Assembly (NCBI GenBank): GCA_937915075.1
Contig: CALDMA010000301.1
Coordinates: forward strand, 1-22,722
Reading direction: 5' to 3'
DNA length: 22,722 bases
DNA from: an uncultured Oscillospiraceae bacterium
GTDB lineage: Bacteria; Bacillota; Clostridia; Oscillospirales; Oscillospiraceae
The notes under the pieces: generated by a model
Seen by the model: the letters and a program-made list of their open reading frames with translations, nothing else
Database searches by the model: none
What the model was told of the DNA's origin: nothing
Shown: positions 14,628 through 21,675 of the stretch, one piece after another
Numbering within the stretch: position 1 is the stretch's first letter
Layout: each line of letters starts with the position of its first letter
Program-made: the position numbers and the translations under genes

Positions 14628-15155
14628 ATGATTGGAAAAACGATTGCGATTGACAACACCCGTTTTATCTTTGCCACCAACTTCAGCGGCGACCCGACGA
14701 AGGACCGCTTCGGCGACGCGCGGCGAAAGGCGAATATCCTCATCCCCGACAGGGAGCAGGCGCGCGATCTGATCAAGGCGGGGTTCAAGGTGCGCGAGAC
14801 GAAGCCGCGCCCGGACGACGACCCGAACGAGTTTGAGCCGGAATATTTCGTAACGGGCGTGCTGATGTATCGCAACCGCAACGGCATGCCGGTGAAGTAC
14901 CCGCCGAAGGCGTATCTGGTGAGCGGGGAAAGCGAGCCGGTGCTGCTGGACGAGGAGAGCGTGAGCTGCATCGACCAGATGCGGATCAAGAACGTGAACG
15001 TGATCTTGAACCCGTACGAATACGACCCGGTGAACCACGGGATGAGCCTGTACATCCGGACGATGTACGTGGAGCAGGATCTGGACGACGACCCGTACGC
15101 GGCGCGGTATCGCCACCGCGCGGACGGGCTGAATGAAGACGATATGCCGTTCTGA
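14628..15155 (+). CDS. Single-stranded DNA-binding-like protein
   Basis: This protein has 175 residues from the ATG at 14628, which follows AAAGGAAG. The middle contains GDARRKANILIPDREQA and VRETKPRPDDDPNEFEPEYF, then VKNVNVILNPYEYD-like beta-strand sequence. The C-terminus is acidic and ends EDDMPF, the kind of tip that SSB proteins use to bind replication partners. It is directly downstream of the replication protein. The fold is beta-rich and consistent with an OB-fold. It could instead be another phage replication accessory protein, since similarity to bacterial SSB is not obvious by eye. A terminator follows. Confidence 0.65.
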   Translation: MIGKTIAIDNTRFIFATNFSGDPTKDRFGDARRKANILIPDREQARDLIKAGFKVRETKPRPDDDPNEFEPEYFVTGVLMYRNRNGMPVKYPPKAYLVSGESEPVLLDEESVSCIDQMRIKNVNVILNPYEYDPVNHGMSLYIRTMYVEQDLDDDPYAARYRHRADGLNEDDMPF

Positions 15156-15167
15156 CGAGCGGCAAAG

Positions 15168-15200
15168 AGGGAGGCTGTTTCCGGCCTCCCTTATATTTTT
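15168..15200 (+). terminator. Strong intrinsic terminator
   Basis: An 8-bp stem AGGGAGGC/GCCTCCCT with an 8-nt loop is followed by TATATTTTT. It separates the replication protein and SSB-like gene from the SF2 helicase. Confidence 0.8.
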
Positions 15201-15217
15201 ACCGGGAGGCATGACCA

Positions 15218-16444
15218 ATGGCGGGAATTCGCCTGTTTGACTATCAGCTGGACGCGATCCGCCGGATGAAGAACGGCTGCATCCTCTGCGGGGGCGTGGG
15301 GAGCGGAAAGAGCCTGACGGCGTTAAGCTATTATTACCTGCAAAACGGCGGCGCAATCGAAAGCGTAACCGGCGGGGAATACATTCCCATGGACGACCCG
15401 CCGAGCGACCTTTACATCATTACCACCGCGCGCAAGCGGGATACGTTCGAATGGGAAAAGGAGCTGGCCCCCTTCCTGCTGACGACGAACGGGGAGACGA
15501 ACCTTTACCGCAATCGCGTGACGATTGACAGCTGGAACAACATTGCCAAGTACGCCGAGGCGAAGGACGCGTTCTTTATATTTGACGAGCAGCGCGTGGT
15601 GGGCAGCGGGGTATGGGTGAAGAGCTTCCTGAAAATCGCCCGCGCGAACCGGTGGATTCTGCTTTCCGCCACGCCGGGCGACAGCTGGAGCGAATACATT
15701 CCCGTATTCGTGGCGAACGGATTTTACAAAAACCGCACGCAGTTCATCCGGGAGCATGTGATCTATTCGCACGCGGCGAAATTCCCGAAGATTGAGCGAT
15801 ACCTGGGCGAAGGGAAGCTGGAGGCGCTGCGCGAGGCGATTCTGGTGGACATGGATTTTCACCGGCCGACCGTGCAGCACCACGAGGATATTTTCGTCCC
15901 CTACGACGCGGGGCTGTATCGCGAGATACTGCGCAGGCGCTGGGACGTCTGGAAGGACGAACCGATTGAAAACGCGGGCGGACTGTGCTACTGCCTGCGC
16001 AAGGCGGTGAACCTGGACGAAAGCCGCCAGCGGGCGGCGCTGGAAATTGCGGAAAAGCACCCGCGGATGATCCTCTTCTACAGCTTCGACTACGAGCTGG
16101 AGGCGCTCAAGGCCATCGGCTGGCCGCCGGGAACGGCGCTGGCTGAATGGAACGGGCACAGGCACGAGCCGGTGCCGGAGGGCAAAAAGTGGGTGTATCT
16201 GGTGAACTACGCGGCGGGGGCGGAAGGCTGGAACTGCACAAAGACGGACACGATTGTTTTTTACTCGCAGCATTATTCCTACAAGGTGACGACGCAGGCG
16301 AGCGGCCGCATCGACCGGCTGAACACGCCCTACCGCGACCTGTACTATTACCACCTGAAAAGCCGCAGCGGCATTGACATTGCCATCAGCCGGGCTTTGA
16401 GGGAGAAAAAGACGTTCAACGAGAGCAGATTCATCAAATGGTGA
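15218..16444 (+). CDS. SF2 (SNF2-like) DNA helicase
   Basis: This 408-residue protein has an ordered set of superfamily 2 helicase motifs. A Q-like start (FDYQLDAIRRM) precedes Walker A GGVGSGKS at residues 25-32, with Lys31. DEQR at 123-126 is motif II, SAT at 150-152 is motif III, and QASGRIDR at 360-367 is motif VI. EGWNC near 336-340 fits motif V. It is short for the family but complete, like the SNF2-type helicases of many phages that act at forks or during recombination. The ATG follows GGGAGGC after a terminator. A family 2 repeat begins six bases after its stop codon. It is expected to act with the replication block. Confidence 0.9.
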   Translation: MAGIRLFDYQLDAIRRMKNGCILCGGVGSGKSLTALSYYYLQNGGAIESVTGGEYIPMDDPPSDLYIITTARKRDTFEWEKELAPFLLTTNGETNLYRNRVTIDSWNNIAKYAEAKDAFFIFDEQRVVGSGVWVKSFLKIARANRWILLSATPGDSWSEYIPVFVANGFYKNRTQFIREHVIYSHAAKFPKIERYLGEGKLEALREAILVDMDFHRPTVQHHEDIFVPYDAGLYREILRRRWDVWKDEPIENAGGLCYCLRKAVNLDESRQRAALEIAEKHPRMILFYSFDYELEALKAIGWPPGTALAEWNGHRHEPVPEGKKWVYLVNYAAGAEGWNCTKTDTIVFYSQHYSYKVTTQASGRIDRLNTPYRDLYYYHLKSRSGIDIAISRALREKKTFNESRFIKW

Positions 16445-16449
16445 ACGTT

Positions 16450-16650
16450 CCCTCGAAAAACTGAGGTTTTTCGAGGGTGAGGCAGGACCCACTTTCTAAA
16501 ACGCTGCGGCGTTTTCGGGCGAAAGTGGGGCGGGGAAAGCATTTTCAACCGCAAACGCAGGCGTTTGCTCCTTTGAAAATGCCATTTTCGCCGCGCATGT
16601 CGCCGAAAATGATTTGAATTCGAGAGGGCTTCGACCCTCTCGAGCTCTCC
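16450..16650 (+). repeat. Family 2 multi-hairpin repeat, copy 3 (intact)
   Basis: This uninterrupted copy in + orientation includes CCCTCGAAAAA...TTTTTCGAGGG, a stem CCCACTTTC/GAAAGTGGG around AAACGC/GGCGTTT, GCATTTTC/GAAAATGC around GCAAACGC/GCGTTTGC, ATTTTC/GAAAAT, and CGAGAGGG/CCCTCTCG. It gives the empty-site sequence for both insertions in copy 1. No gene is evident in it. Confidence 0.85.
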
Positions 16651-16679
16651 CATGAGCTTTAAGAAAGGAAGAAAAGAAG

Positions 16680-16904
16680 ATGCGTGAATTTCTTGAAAAC
16701 ACCCGGGTTTGGAAAAAGATCGGCTGGGCGGCGGTTATCGTGCTGATGGTGGTAAGCGCGTTTCTCGTGGGCGCGATATGGACGGCCGTGCGCGCGGAGG
16801 TTGCGATCAGCTACAACCAGCGGGTTTATATCCGCGTGTTTGACAACCAGTTCGTGCGGACGCCGACGCAGGCGCGGGAGTTTTTTGCGGAGGGCGGAAA
16901 ATGA
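16680..16904 (+). CDS. Small single-pass membrane protein
   Basis: This 74-residue protein has one hydrophobic segment (about residues 16-37, IGWAAVIVLMVVSAFLVGAIW). It is followed by a soluble tail with YNQRVYIRVFDNQFVRTPTQ. The ATG has AAGGAAG upstream, just after a family 2 repeat. Its stop overlaps the next start by ATGA, so the two are coupled. The family is unrecognised. Confidence 0.65.
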   Translation: MREFLENTRVWKKIGWAAVIVLMVVSAFLVGAIWTAVRAEVAISYNQRVYIRVFDNQFVRTPTQAREFFAEGGK

Positions 16905-17398
16905 AAGAAACGGCACGGGAAGACGGCGTATACACGATCACGCTTTGCGGAGGACAGGAGCAGAAGGTTTCCTTCTGGAAGGATTCGCCCGTAGGGACGC
17001 TGCTGCTGAACTGCGACATGACGCCGGTTGAGGGGGATCCATTTCTCATCGTCGGCCAGAAATGGGGTAGAATCGTTCACCGCGCGAGGAACTTCTTCGA
17101 AGGGGAACGCGCGCAGGAAATTTACGACATGCTGACGAGGCCGAACGCCGAAGGGCATTTGACGGGCGAAAACTGGAGGGTGAAACTGGTGGAAGAAGGA
17201 TACACGACGCTCCCGGTGCGGGAGACGCTGCTGGTTGGCTACGACTTTACGCACGGCGAGGAGCGGAAGATTCTGGTGGTCGCGAGAAAAGAGGGGAAGA
17301 ACGTGCGCATCCTCAACGCGTTTGAGGGAAAGGCGGCGGACGATATTTTCAAGCGATTGACGACAGTGAAACAGAAAGCGGAGGACAAAAAAGAATGA
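16901..17398 (+). CDS. Soluble protein, unknown function
   Basis: This 165-residue protein has no membrane segment. The sequence alternates beta-like hydrophobic strands (GVYTITLCGG, ETLLVGYDFT, RKILVVARK) with charged helices. WGRIVHRARNFF and EIYDMLTRP are notable. The N-terminal and C-terminal halves look similar in kind, each with strands followed by a helix ending in a ...F-G-...A-x-x-I/IF pattern, so an internal duplication is possible. It overlaps both neighbours by ATGA. I do not recognise the family. Confidence 0.6.
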   Translation: MKETAREDGVYTITLCGGQEQKVSFWKDSPVGTLLLNCDMTPVEGDPFLIVGQKWGRIVHRARNFFEGERAQEIYDMLTRPNAEGHLTGENWRVKLVEEGYTTLPVRETLLVGYDFTHGEERKILVVARKEGKNVRILNAFEGKAADDIFKRLTTVKQKAEDKKE

Positions 17399-17580
17399 CG
17401 GCGGCGATGTATATGACAATCCTCTTGACGGGGATTTTCTTTCTGGGCCTGATCGCGCTGATTGCGGCATGGCTGATTCAATGGCGCTATCAGGTGAAGC
17501 TGGACTATTTCTCAAAAGTGATGGGCGCGGTCGGTCAGGCGCTGAACAGCATCACAGAGGGAGGCCGCAAGGCCGACTAG
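17395..17580 (+). CDS. Small membrane protein ending inside a family 1 repeat
   Basis: This 61-residue protein has a hydrophobic N-terminal half (ILLTGIFFLGLIALIAAWLI). It overlaps the upstream gene by ATGA. The last residues, EGGRKAD, and the stop TAG are encoded by family 1 copy C: the repeat's GACTAG supplies the stop codon. The native 3' end of the gene was probably replaced when the repeat arrived. Confidence 0.65.
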   Translation: MTAAMYMTILLTGIFFLGLIALIAAWLIQWRYQVKLDYFSKVMGAVGQALNSITEGGRKAD

Positions 17581-17652
17581 GTGTTGAGGACAGCGCTGAA
17601 AGCGCTCCGCAGACACCGTACCCGGCGAAGCGCAGAGCGCTTTGACGGGCGA
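17558..17652 (+). repeat. Family 1 structured repeat, copy C
   Basis: AGGGAGG, hairpin GGCC-GCAA-GGCC, GACTA, GGTGTT/GACACC outer arms, AGCGCT-GAA-AGCGCT, CCGCA, GTACCC, hairpin AAGCGC-AGA-GCGCTT and CGGGCGA. The first hairpin is 12 nt here and 13 nt in copy D, which changes the reading frame of any gene running into it. The purine-rich tail leads into the ribosome site of the gene at 17675. Confidence 0.9.
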
Positions 17653-17674
17653 AAAGAAGGGAGGGAAAGAAGGA

Positions 17675-18232
17675 ATGAACGTGCACTGCAAAAGCTGCGC
17701 GCATCAATACGTATGCCTGTATGAGGATAAGATGAACGCGTATCAGCGCGAGATACTGCAGAAAAACTTTCTGGAGCCGACGGAGCTGAAATGCAGGCAC
17801 TTCGCGCCGCAGAACGGAGCGCACAGCCCGGAGGACGCGGCGGAAATTGACCGCCTGCGCAGCCGTGCGGAAAACCTGACGCTCTATCTGGACGAGGCGA
17901 TTGCCAGAGGGCCGGAAGGGCTGCGGGAAGCGCTGGAAGAGCAATTCAGCGGGATGCCGGGTTATATTTTCAAAAGACATAAGGTTGAAACCGAGAAAAA
18001 CCAAAATAGCGAAAACAAGGGAGGCCCGAAGGGCCGACTAGGTGTTGAGGACAGCGCTGAAAGCGCTTCGCAGACACCGTACCCGGCGAACGCCGAAGGG
18101 CGTTTGACGGGCGAAGAGAAGGGAGGCCCAAAGGGCCGACTAGGTGTTGAGGACAGCGCTGAAAGCGCTCCGCAGACACCGTACCCGGCGAACGATGTAA
18201 ATCGTTTGACGGGCGAAAAGAAGGAGGGTTGA
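17675..18232 (+). CDS. Cys-cluster protein with a C-terminal tail made of repeats
   Basis: This protein has 185 residues from ATG 17675, which follows GGGAGGG. The earlier in-frame ATG at 17642 lies inside the repeat. The N-terminal 40 residues contain C5, C8, C14 and C40 (CKSCAHQYVC and KCRHF), a likely zinc site of the type seen in small phage proteins. A helical region with AEIDRLRSRAENLTLYLDEA follows. Residues 115-185 are encoded by family 1 copies D and E in one frame (GGPKGRLGVEDSAES repeated). The original protein likely ended near residue 114. The tail could be unstructured and harmless. The gene lies upstream of folD. Confidence 0.7.
   Translation: MNVHCKSCAHQYVCLYEDKMNAYQREILQKNFLEPTELKCRHFAPQNGAHSPEDAAEIDRLRSRAENLTLYLDEAIARGPEGLREALEEQFSGMPGYIFKRHKVETEKNQNSENKGGPKGRLGVEDSAESASQTPYPANAEGRLTGEEKGGPKGRLGVEDSAESAPQTPYPANDVNRLTGEKKEG
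18018..18114 (+). repeat. Family 1 structured repeat, copy D
   Basis: First of a tandem pair spaced 102 nt apart. Outer arms are GGTGTT/GACACC, inner hairpin AGCGCT-GAA-AGCGCT, third hairpin AACGCC/GGCGTT. It is translated as part of the gene at 17675. It has TTCGC where other copies have TCCGC. Confidence 0.9.
18120..18216 (+). repeat. Family 1 structured repeat, copy E
   Basis: Second of the tandem pair. The third hairpin is AACGAT-GTAA-ATCGTT, which differs from copy D but stays fully paired. The tail GGGCGAAAAGAAGGAGG provides the Shine-Dalgarno site of folD. Confidence 0.9.
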
Positions 18233-18235
18233 CCA

Positions 18236-18991
18236 ATGCTGACCGTGATACAGGTCGGACATGACGCGGCGTCCGACCGCTATATCCGCAGCAAGAAAAA
18301 CGCGGTGGAGCAGGCGGGGATGACGGTTGAAATCGTCAACCTGCCCAAAGAGGCGACGACGGACGACGTGCAGCAGGCGATTACGGACGCGGCCTGCCTG
18401 GCGGAGGACTGCTGCGCGATACTGGTGCAGCTGCCGCTGCCGGAGCACATCGACAGGGAGCGGGTGCTGAAATGGATCCCGAAGACGATGGACATCGACG
18501 GGCTGAACCCGGCAAGCGGCTGGCAGCCGCTCACGCCGTGCGCAATCATGCGCTGGCTGCGGGAAAACGAGGTGCGCCTGGCAGGCAAGAACGTGGTGCT
18601 GTTCGGCAAATCGGAGCTGGTGGGGAAGCCGCTGGCGCTGATGCTGATGGACGCGGGCGCGACGGTGACGATATGCGGGAGCCGGACGAGCGAAAAATTC
18701 AAGCGGACGGCGTGCTACGCCGCGGATATTATCATATCGGCCGTGGGGAAGGCCGGCGCGGTGACGGACGAGCACGTGGCGAAGTGCCTGGAGCCGAAGA
18801 TCGTCATCGACGTGGGCATCAACCGGGACGCGAAGGGGCGGCTCTGCGGCGACGTATCCCCGCTGGCGCGCAGGCTGGTGGAGGAAAACGGCGGCGTCTG
18901 CACGCCCGTGCCGGGCGGCGTGGGCAAATGGACGGTGAACGAGCTGATACTGCGGCTGAAGGAAATGGAGGAAAAGGCAAAAGAACGATGA
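18236..18991 (+). CDS. folD: Methylenetetrahydrofolate dehydrogenase/cyclohydrolase
   Basis: This 251-residue protein matches bifunctional FolD, which converts 5,10-methylene-THF to 10-formyl-THF. Conserved features are DRYIRSKKNA (Tyr16 and catalytic Lys20), VQLPLPEHI at 64-72, MDIDGLNP at 85-92, PLTPCA, VVLFGKSELVGKPLA at 120-134 (dinucleotide site), ADIIISAVGKAG, IDVGIN and TPVPGGVGKWT at 223-233. It is about 30 residues shorter than cellular FolD at the N-terminus, and there is no upstream start because a repeat lies there. Its ribosome site comes from repeat copy E. The end overlaps nrdD by ATGA, so the two are coupled. This is unusual in phages and may support thymidylate or purine supply. 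Whether it is active without the N-terminal strand is open. Confidence 0.9.
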   Translation: MLTVIQVGHDAASDRYIRSKKNAVEQAGMTVEIVNLPKEATTDDVQQAITDAACLAEDCCAILVQLPLPEHIDRERVLKWIPKTMDIDGLNPASGWQPLTPCAIMRWLRENEVRLAGKNVVLFGKSELVGKPLALMLMDAGATVTICGSRTSEKFKRTACYAADIIISAVGKAGAVTDEHVAKCLEPKIVIDVGINRDAKGRLCGDVSPLARRLVEENGGVCTPVPGGVGKWTVNELILRLKEMEEKAKER

Positions 18992-20844
18992 ACGGGATAG
19001 ACGAGGCCGATTTCGGCCAGAAAGTGCTGAAGCTATTCGACGAAATTACGGGCTGCGCGGCGGCGGACTGCAACCTCAAGCGCGACAACGCCAACGTCAA
19101 CGGCGACACGGCGATGGGCGCGATGCTGCAATACGGCGCGAACGCGGTGAAGGAATATTACCTGACGAAGAGCATCGACCCGAAAATCGCCCGGCTGCAC
19201 AGGGAGGGGTATATCCACATCCACGACCTGGACTTTTACGGCTGGACGACGACCTGCACGCAGATTGAGCTGCGAAAGCTTTTCCGGGGCGGGTTTGACA
19301 CCGGGCACGGCCACCTGCGGCAGCCCAAATCGATCGGTAGCTACGCGGCGCTGGCGGCGATTGCGATCCAATCGAACCAGAATGACCAGCACGGCGGGCA
19401 GAGCATCGTCGATTTCGACTACGCGATGGGCGACGGCGTGCGGGCGACGTACGAGCGATATCTGCGGGAGGCGGAGGAGATTCAGACCTCGCTACTGCTG
19501 GACGGGGACAACGAACCGTTCAAGACGGAATGGCGCGAGGAATGGGCGATGCGCAAGACCGTCCGCGACACGTATCAGGCGATGGAAGGGCTGATCCACA
19601 ACCTGAACACGATGCACTCGCGCGCCGGGGCGCAGGTGCCCTTCAGCAGCATCAACTACGGGATGGACACCTCCTGGCAGGGGCGACTGGCCGTTAAGCA
19701 GCTGCTGCTGGCGACGGAGGCGGGGCTGGGAAACGGCGAGACGCCGATTTTCCCGATACAGATTTTCCGGGTGAAGGAAGGGATCAACTACAACCCGGGC
19801 GACCCGAACTACGACCTGTTCCAGCTGGCGATGCGCGTGAGCGCGAAGCGGCTTTTCCCCAATTTTTCGTTCCTCGACGCGCCGTTCAACCTGCAATACT
19901 ACAAGCCCGGCCACCCGGAGACGGAAATCGCCTATATGGGCTGCCGGACGCGCGTGATGGGCAACGTATGCGGCGAGGAAACCGCGCCCGGGCGCGGAAA
20001 CCTGAGCTTTACGAGCCTGAACCTGCCGCGGCTGGCGATTGAAGCGGAAGGCGACGAAGACTGCTTTTTCATGCAACTCGCGTGGCTTCTGCGACAGACG
20101 CGGGAGCAGCTGCTGGAGCGCTTCCGCGTGCAGAGCGGACGCAGGGCGCGCAGCTTCCCCTTCCTGATGGGCGAGGGCGTATGGCGCGGGGCGGAAAAGC
20201 TGAAGGCGGACGACGAGGTGGGCGAAGCGCTGCGGCAGGGAACGCTGTCGATCGGGTTTATCGGGCTGGCGGAGACGCTGAAGGCGCTATGCGGCAGGCA
20301 CCACGGGGAAAGCGGGGAAGCGCAGGCGCTGGGCCTTCGCATCGTGGGGGCGATTCGGCAATTCTGCGACGAATCAAGCCGGAAATACGGCCTGAACTTC
20401 ACCTGCCTGGCGACGCCGGCGGAAGGGCTTTCCGGCCGGTTTGTGAAGATGGACAGAGAGAAATACGGCGTGATCGAGGGCGTGACCGACCGGGAATACT
20501 ACACGAACTCGTTCCACGTGCCGGTATATTTTCCGATTACGGCGGCGAGGAAGATCGAAATCGAAGCACCATATCACGCGCTGACGAACGCGGGGCATAT
20601 TTCCTACGTGGAGATGGACGGCGACGCGACACGGAACCTGCAGGCGTTTGAAAAGATTATCCGGAAGATGAAGGAATGCGGCATCGGCTACGGGAGCATC
20701 AACCATCCGGTGGATCGCGACCCGGTATGCGGATACACAGGCATCATCGGCGACAAATGCCCCTGCTGCGGACGGCGGGAGGGGGAGAGAATCGTGGGGG
20801 TGAGGATTCCGAGGAAGATAGTTGCGAAGTCTGCGCAGCCGTGA
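18988..20844 (+). CDS. nrdD: Anaerobic ribonucleotide reductase catalytic core, lacking the glycyl-radical loop
   Basis: This protein has 618 residues from the ATG that overlaps folD; a longer frame upstream is a shadow of folD. It is a class III (oxygen-sensitive) reductase core that makes dNTPs from NTPs. Typical features are DFYGWTTTCTQIEL with Cys90, TGHGHLRQP, AIQSNQNDQHGGQSI at 126-140, NTMHSRAGAQVPFSSINYG, and MGCRTRVMGN with Cys319. The C-terminus has the zinc-ribbon part DPVCGYTGIIGDKCPCCGRREGE at 578-600 in pieces. In normal NrdD the glycyl-radical motif RRITGYLVG follows at once. Here the protein stops after 18 unrelated residues. That motif is instead in the separate gene at 22083. 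The activase NrdG is not visible in this window. Confidence 0.9.
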   Translation: MNGIDEADFGQKVLKLFDEITGCAAADCNLKRDNANVNGDTAMGAMLQYGANAVKEYYLTKSIDPKIARLHREGYIHIHDLDFYGWTTTCTQIELRKLFRGGFDTGHGHLRQPKSIGSYAALAAIAIQSNQNDQHGGQSIVDFDYAMGDGVRATYERYLREAEEIQTSLLLDGDNEPFKTEWREEWAMRKTVRDTYQAMEGLIHNLNTMHSRAGAQVPFSSINYGMDTSWQGRLAVKQLLLATEAGLGNGETPIFPIQIFRVKEGINYNPGDPNYDLFQLAMRVSAKRLFPNFSFLDAPFNLQYYKPGHPETEIAYMGCRTRVMGNVCGEETAPGRGNLSFTSLNLPRLAIEAEGDEDCFFMQLAWLLRQTREQLLERFRVQSGRRARSFPFLMGEGVWRGAEKLKADDEVGEALRQGTLSIGFIGLAETLKALCGRHHGESGEAQALGLRIVGAIRQFCDESSRKYGLNFTCLATPAEGLSGRFVKMDREKYGVIEGVTDREYYTNSFHVPVYFPITAARKIEIEAPYHALTNAGHISYVEMDGDATRNLQAFEKIIRKMKECGIGYGSINHPVDRDPVCGYTGIIGDKCPCCGRREGERIVGVRIPRKIVAKSAQP

Positions 20845-20850
20845 TATATT
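20822..20850 (+). promoter_or_regulatory. Promoter for the HicB-like gene
   Basis: TTGCGA, a 17-bp spacer and TATATT, with TGA just before the -10 as an extended element. It overlaps the nrdD stop codon and lies 25 bp upstream of the HicB-like gene. Confidence 0.65.
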
Positions 20851-20874
20851 AACAGCAGCGCGGGAGGGATTGCT

Positions 20875-21075
20875 ATGAACAATCTGATTGAATACAAGGG
20901 CTACACGGGCAGCGTGGAGTTTTCGCCAGAGGACGCGCTGTTCTACGGAAAGGTGATGGGCGTGCGCGCGCTGATTTCCTACGAGGGCGGCACGGCGCGG
21001 GAGCTGCTGGACGATTTTCACAACGCGGTGGACGAATACCTGCGGATTGAGCAGGGGAGAATTTGCGAAGCCTGA
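20875..21075 (+). CDS. Orphan HicB-like protein without DNA-binding domain
   Basis: This 66-residue protein matches the N-terminal domain of HicB-family antitoxins. It has YKGYTGSVEFSPEDALFYGKV, GVRALISYEGGTARELLDDF and HNAVDEYL. Cellular HicB of this group continues into a ribbon-helix-helix DNA-binding region, which is absent here. No HicA toxin is adjacent. It has its own promoter and a GGAGGG ribosome site. It might neutralise a host HicA toxin or be a decayed remnant. Confidence 0.75.
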   Translation: MNNLIEYKGYTGSVEFSPEDALFYGKVMGVRALISYEGGTARELLDDFHNAVDEYLRIEQGRICEA

Positions 21076-21095
21076 TTCGGCGTACGCGCTGCGGA

Positions 21096-21124
21096 TTGTG
21101 CTTCCGACGATTTCGTGATATACT
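21096..21124 (+). promoter_or_regulatory. Promoter for the MNT/HEPN pair
   Basis: TTGTGC, a 17-bp spacer and TATACT, preceded by TGA, in the same arrangement as the HicB promoter. The leader then passes through two tandem family 1 repeats before the MNT gene. Confidence 0.65.
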
Positions 21125-21147
21125 ACAGATGTAAAAGTATCGAAGCG

Positions 21148-21243
21148 AGGGAGGCCTTTCGGGCCGACTAGGTGTTGAGGACAGCGCCGAAGGCGCTCCG
21201 CAGACACCGTACCCGGCGAAGCGCAGAGCGCTTTGACGGGCGA
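21148..21243 (+). repeat. Family 1 structured repeat, copy F
   Basis: First of a second tandem pair. Inner hairpin AGCGCC-GAA-GGCGCT differs from copies C-E but stays paired. First hairpin GGCC-TTTCG-GGCC; third hairpin AAGCGC/GCGCTT. It lies in the leader of the MNT/HEPN operon. Confidence 0.9.
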
Positions 21244-21248
21244 AAACA

Positions 21249-21346
21249 AGGGAGGCCCGGAAGGGCCGACTAGGTGTTGAGGACAGCGCCGAAGGCGCTC
21301 CGCAGACACCGTACCCGGCGAACGATGTAAATCGTTTGACGGGCGA
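21249..21346 (+). repeat. Family 1 structured repeat, copy G
   Basis: Second of the pair, 101 nt after copy F. Third hairpin AACGAT-GTAA-ATCGTT as in copy E. The tail GGGCGAAGAAGGAGGG gives the ribosome site of the MNT gene. Confidence 0.9.
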
Positions 21347-21365
21347 AGAAGGAGGGTGGAAAGCG

Positions 21366-21656
21366 ATGTACACGACGGAGTCTCTGAAAACGATCCTCAC
21401 GCCGATTGCGAAGCGATATGGGCTAAAAAAGCTGTCCGTATTCGGCAGCGTGGCGCGGGGAGAAGCGACGGAAAAGAGCGACGTGGATCTGCTGGTGGAC
21501 ACGCCCAAGGGCTGGGGATTGATCGCGTTCTGCGGGCTGCGCAGCGACATAGAAGACACGCTGAACTGTCCGATCGATCTGGTTTCGACCGGCATAGAGG
21601 ATAAAAAATTCCTCAGCCGCATCCATCAGGACGAGGTAGTGCTGTATGAGCAATGA
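21366..21656 (+). CDS. mntA: MNT-type nucleotidyltransferase antitoxin (MntA-like)
   Basis: This protein has 96 residues with the minimal nucleotidyltransferase signature: VFGSVARGEATEKSDVDLLVD at about residues 25-45, with GS at 27-28 and DxD at 39-41. A third Asp follows in CPIDLV at about residue 71. In characterised MntA/HepT pairs the MNT antitoxin adds AMP to the HEPN toxin to silence it. The next gene encodes the HEPN partner and overlaps the stop of this one. It is expressed from the promoter at 21096. All catalytic residues are present. The system may protect the phage region or the lysogen against other phages. Confidence 0.9.
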   Translation: MYTTESLKTILTPIAKRYGLKKLSVFGSVARGEATEKSDVDLLVDTPKGWGLIAFCGLRSDIEDTLNCPIDLVSTGIEDKKFLSRIHQDEVVLYEQ

Positions 21657-21675
21657 AGAGCGGGATTGATACCTC

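Noticed and set aside
17558..18216. CRISPR array
   Set aside because: Repeats are about 97 nt and contiguous or dispersed, with no unique spacers of regular size.
18118..18235. THF riboswitch upstream of folD
   Set aside because: The leader is entirely family 1 repeat and does not show the conserved core of the known THF riboswitch.
18472..18987. N-terminal extension of nrdD
   Set aside because: The frame overlaps folD and reads as low-complexity Arg/Gly sequence; the ATG at 18988 has the ATGA coupling and starts the NrdD similarity.
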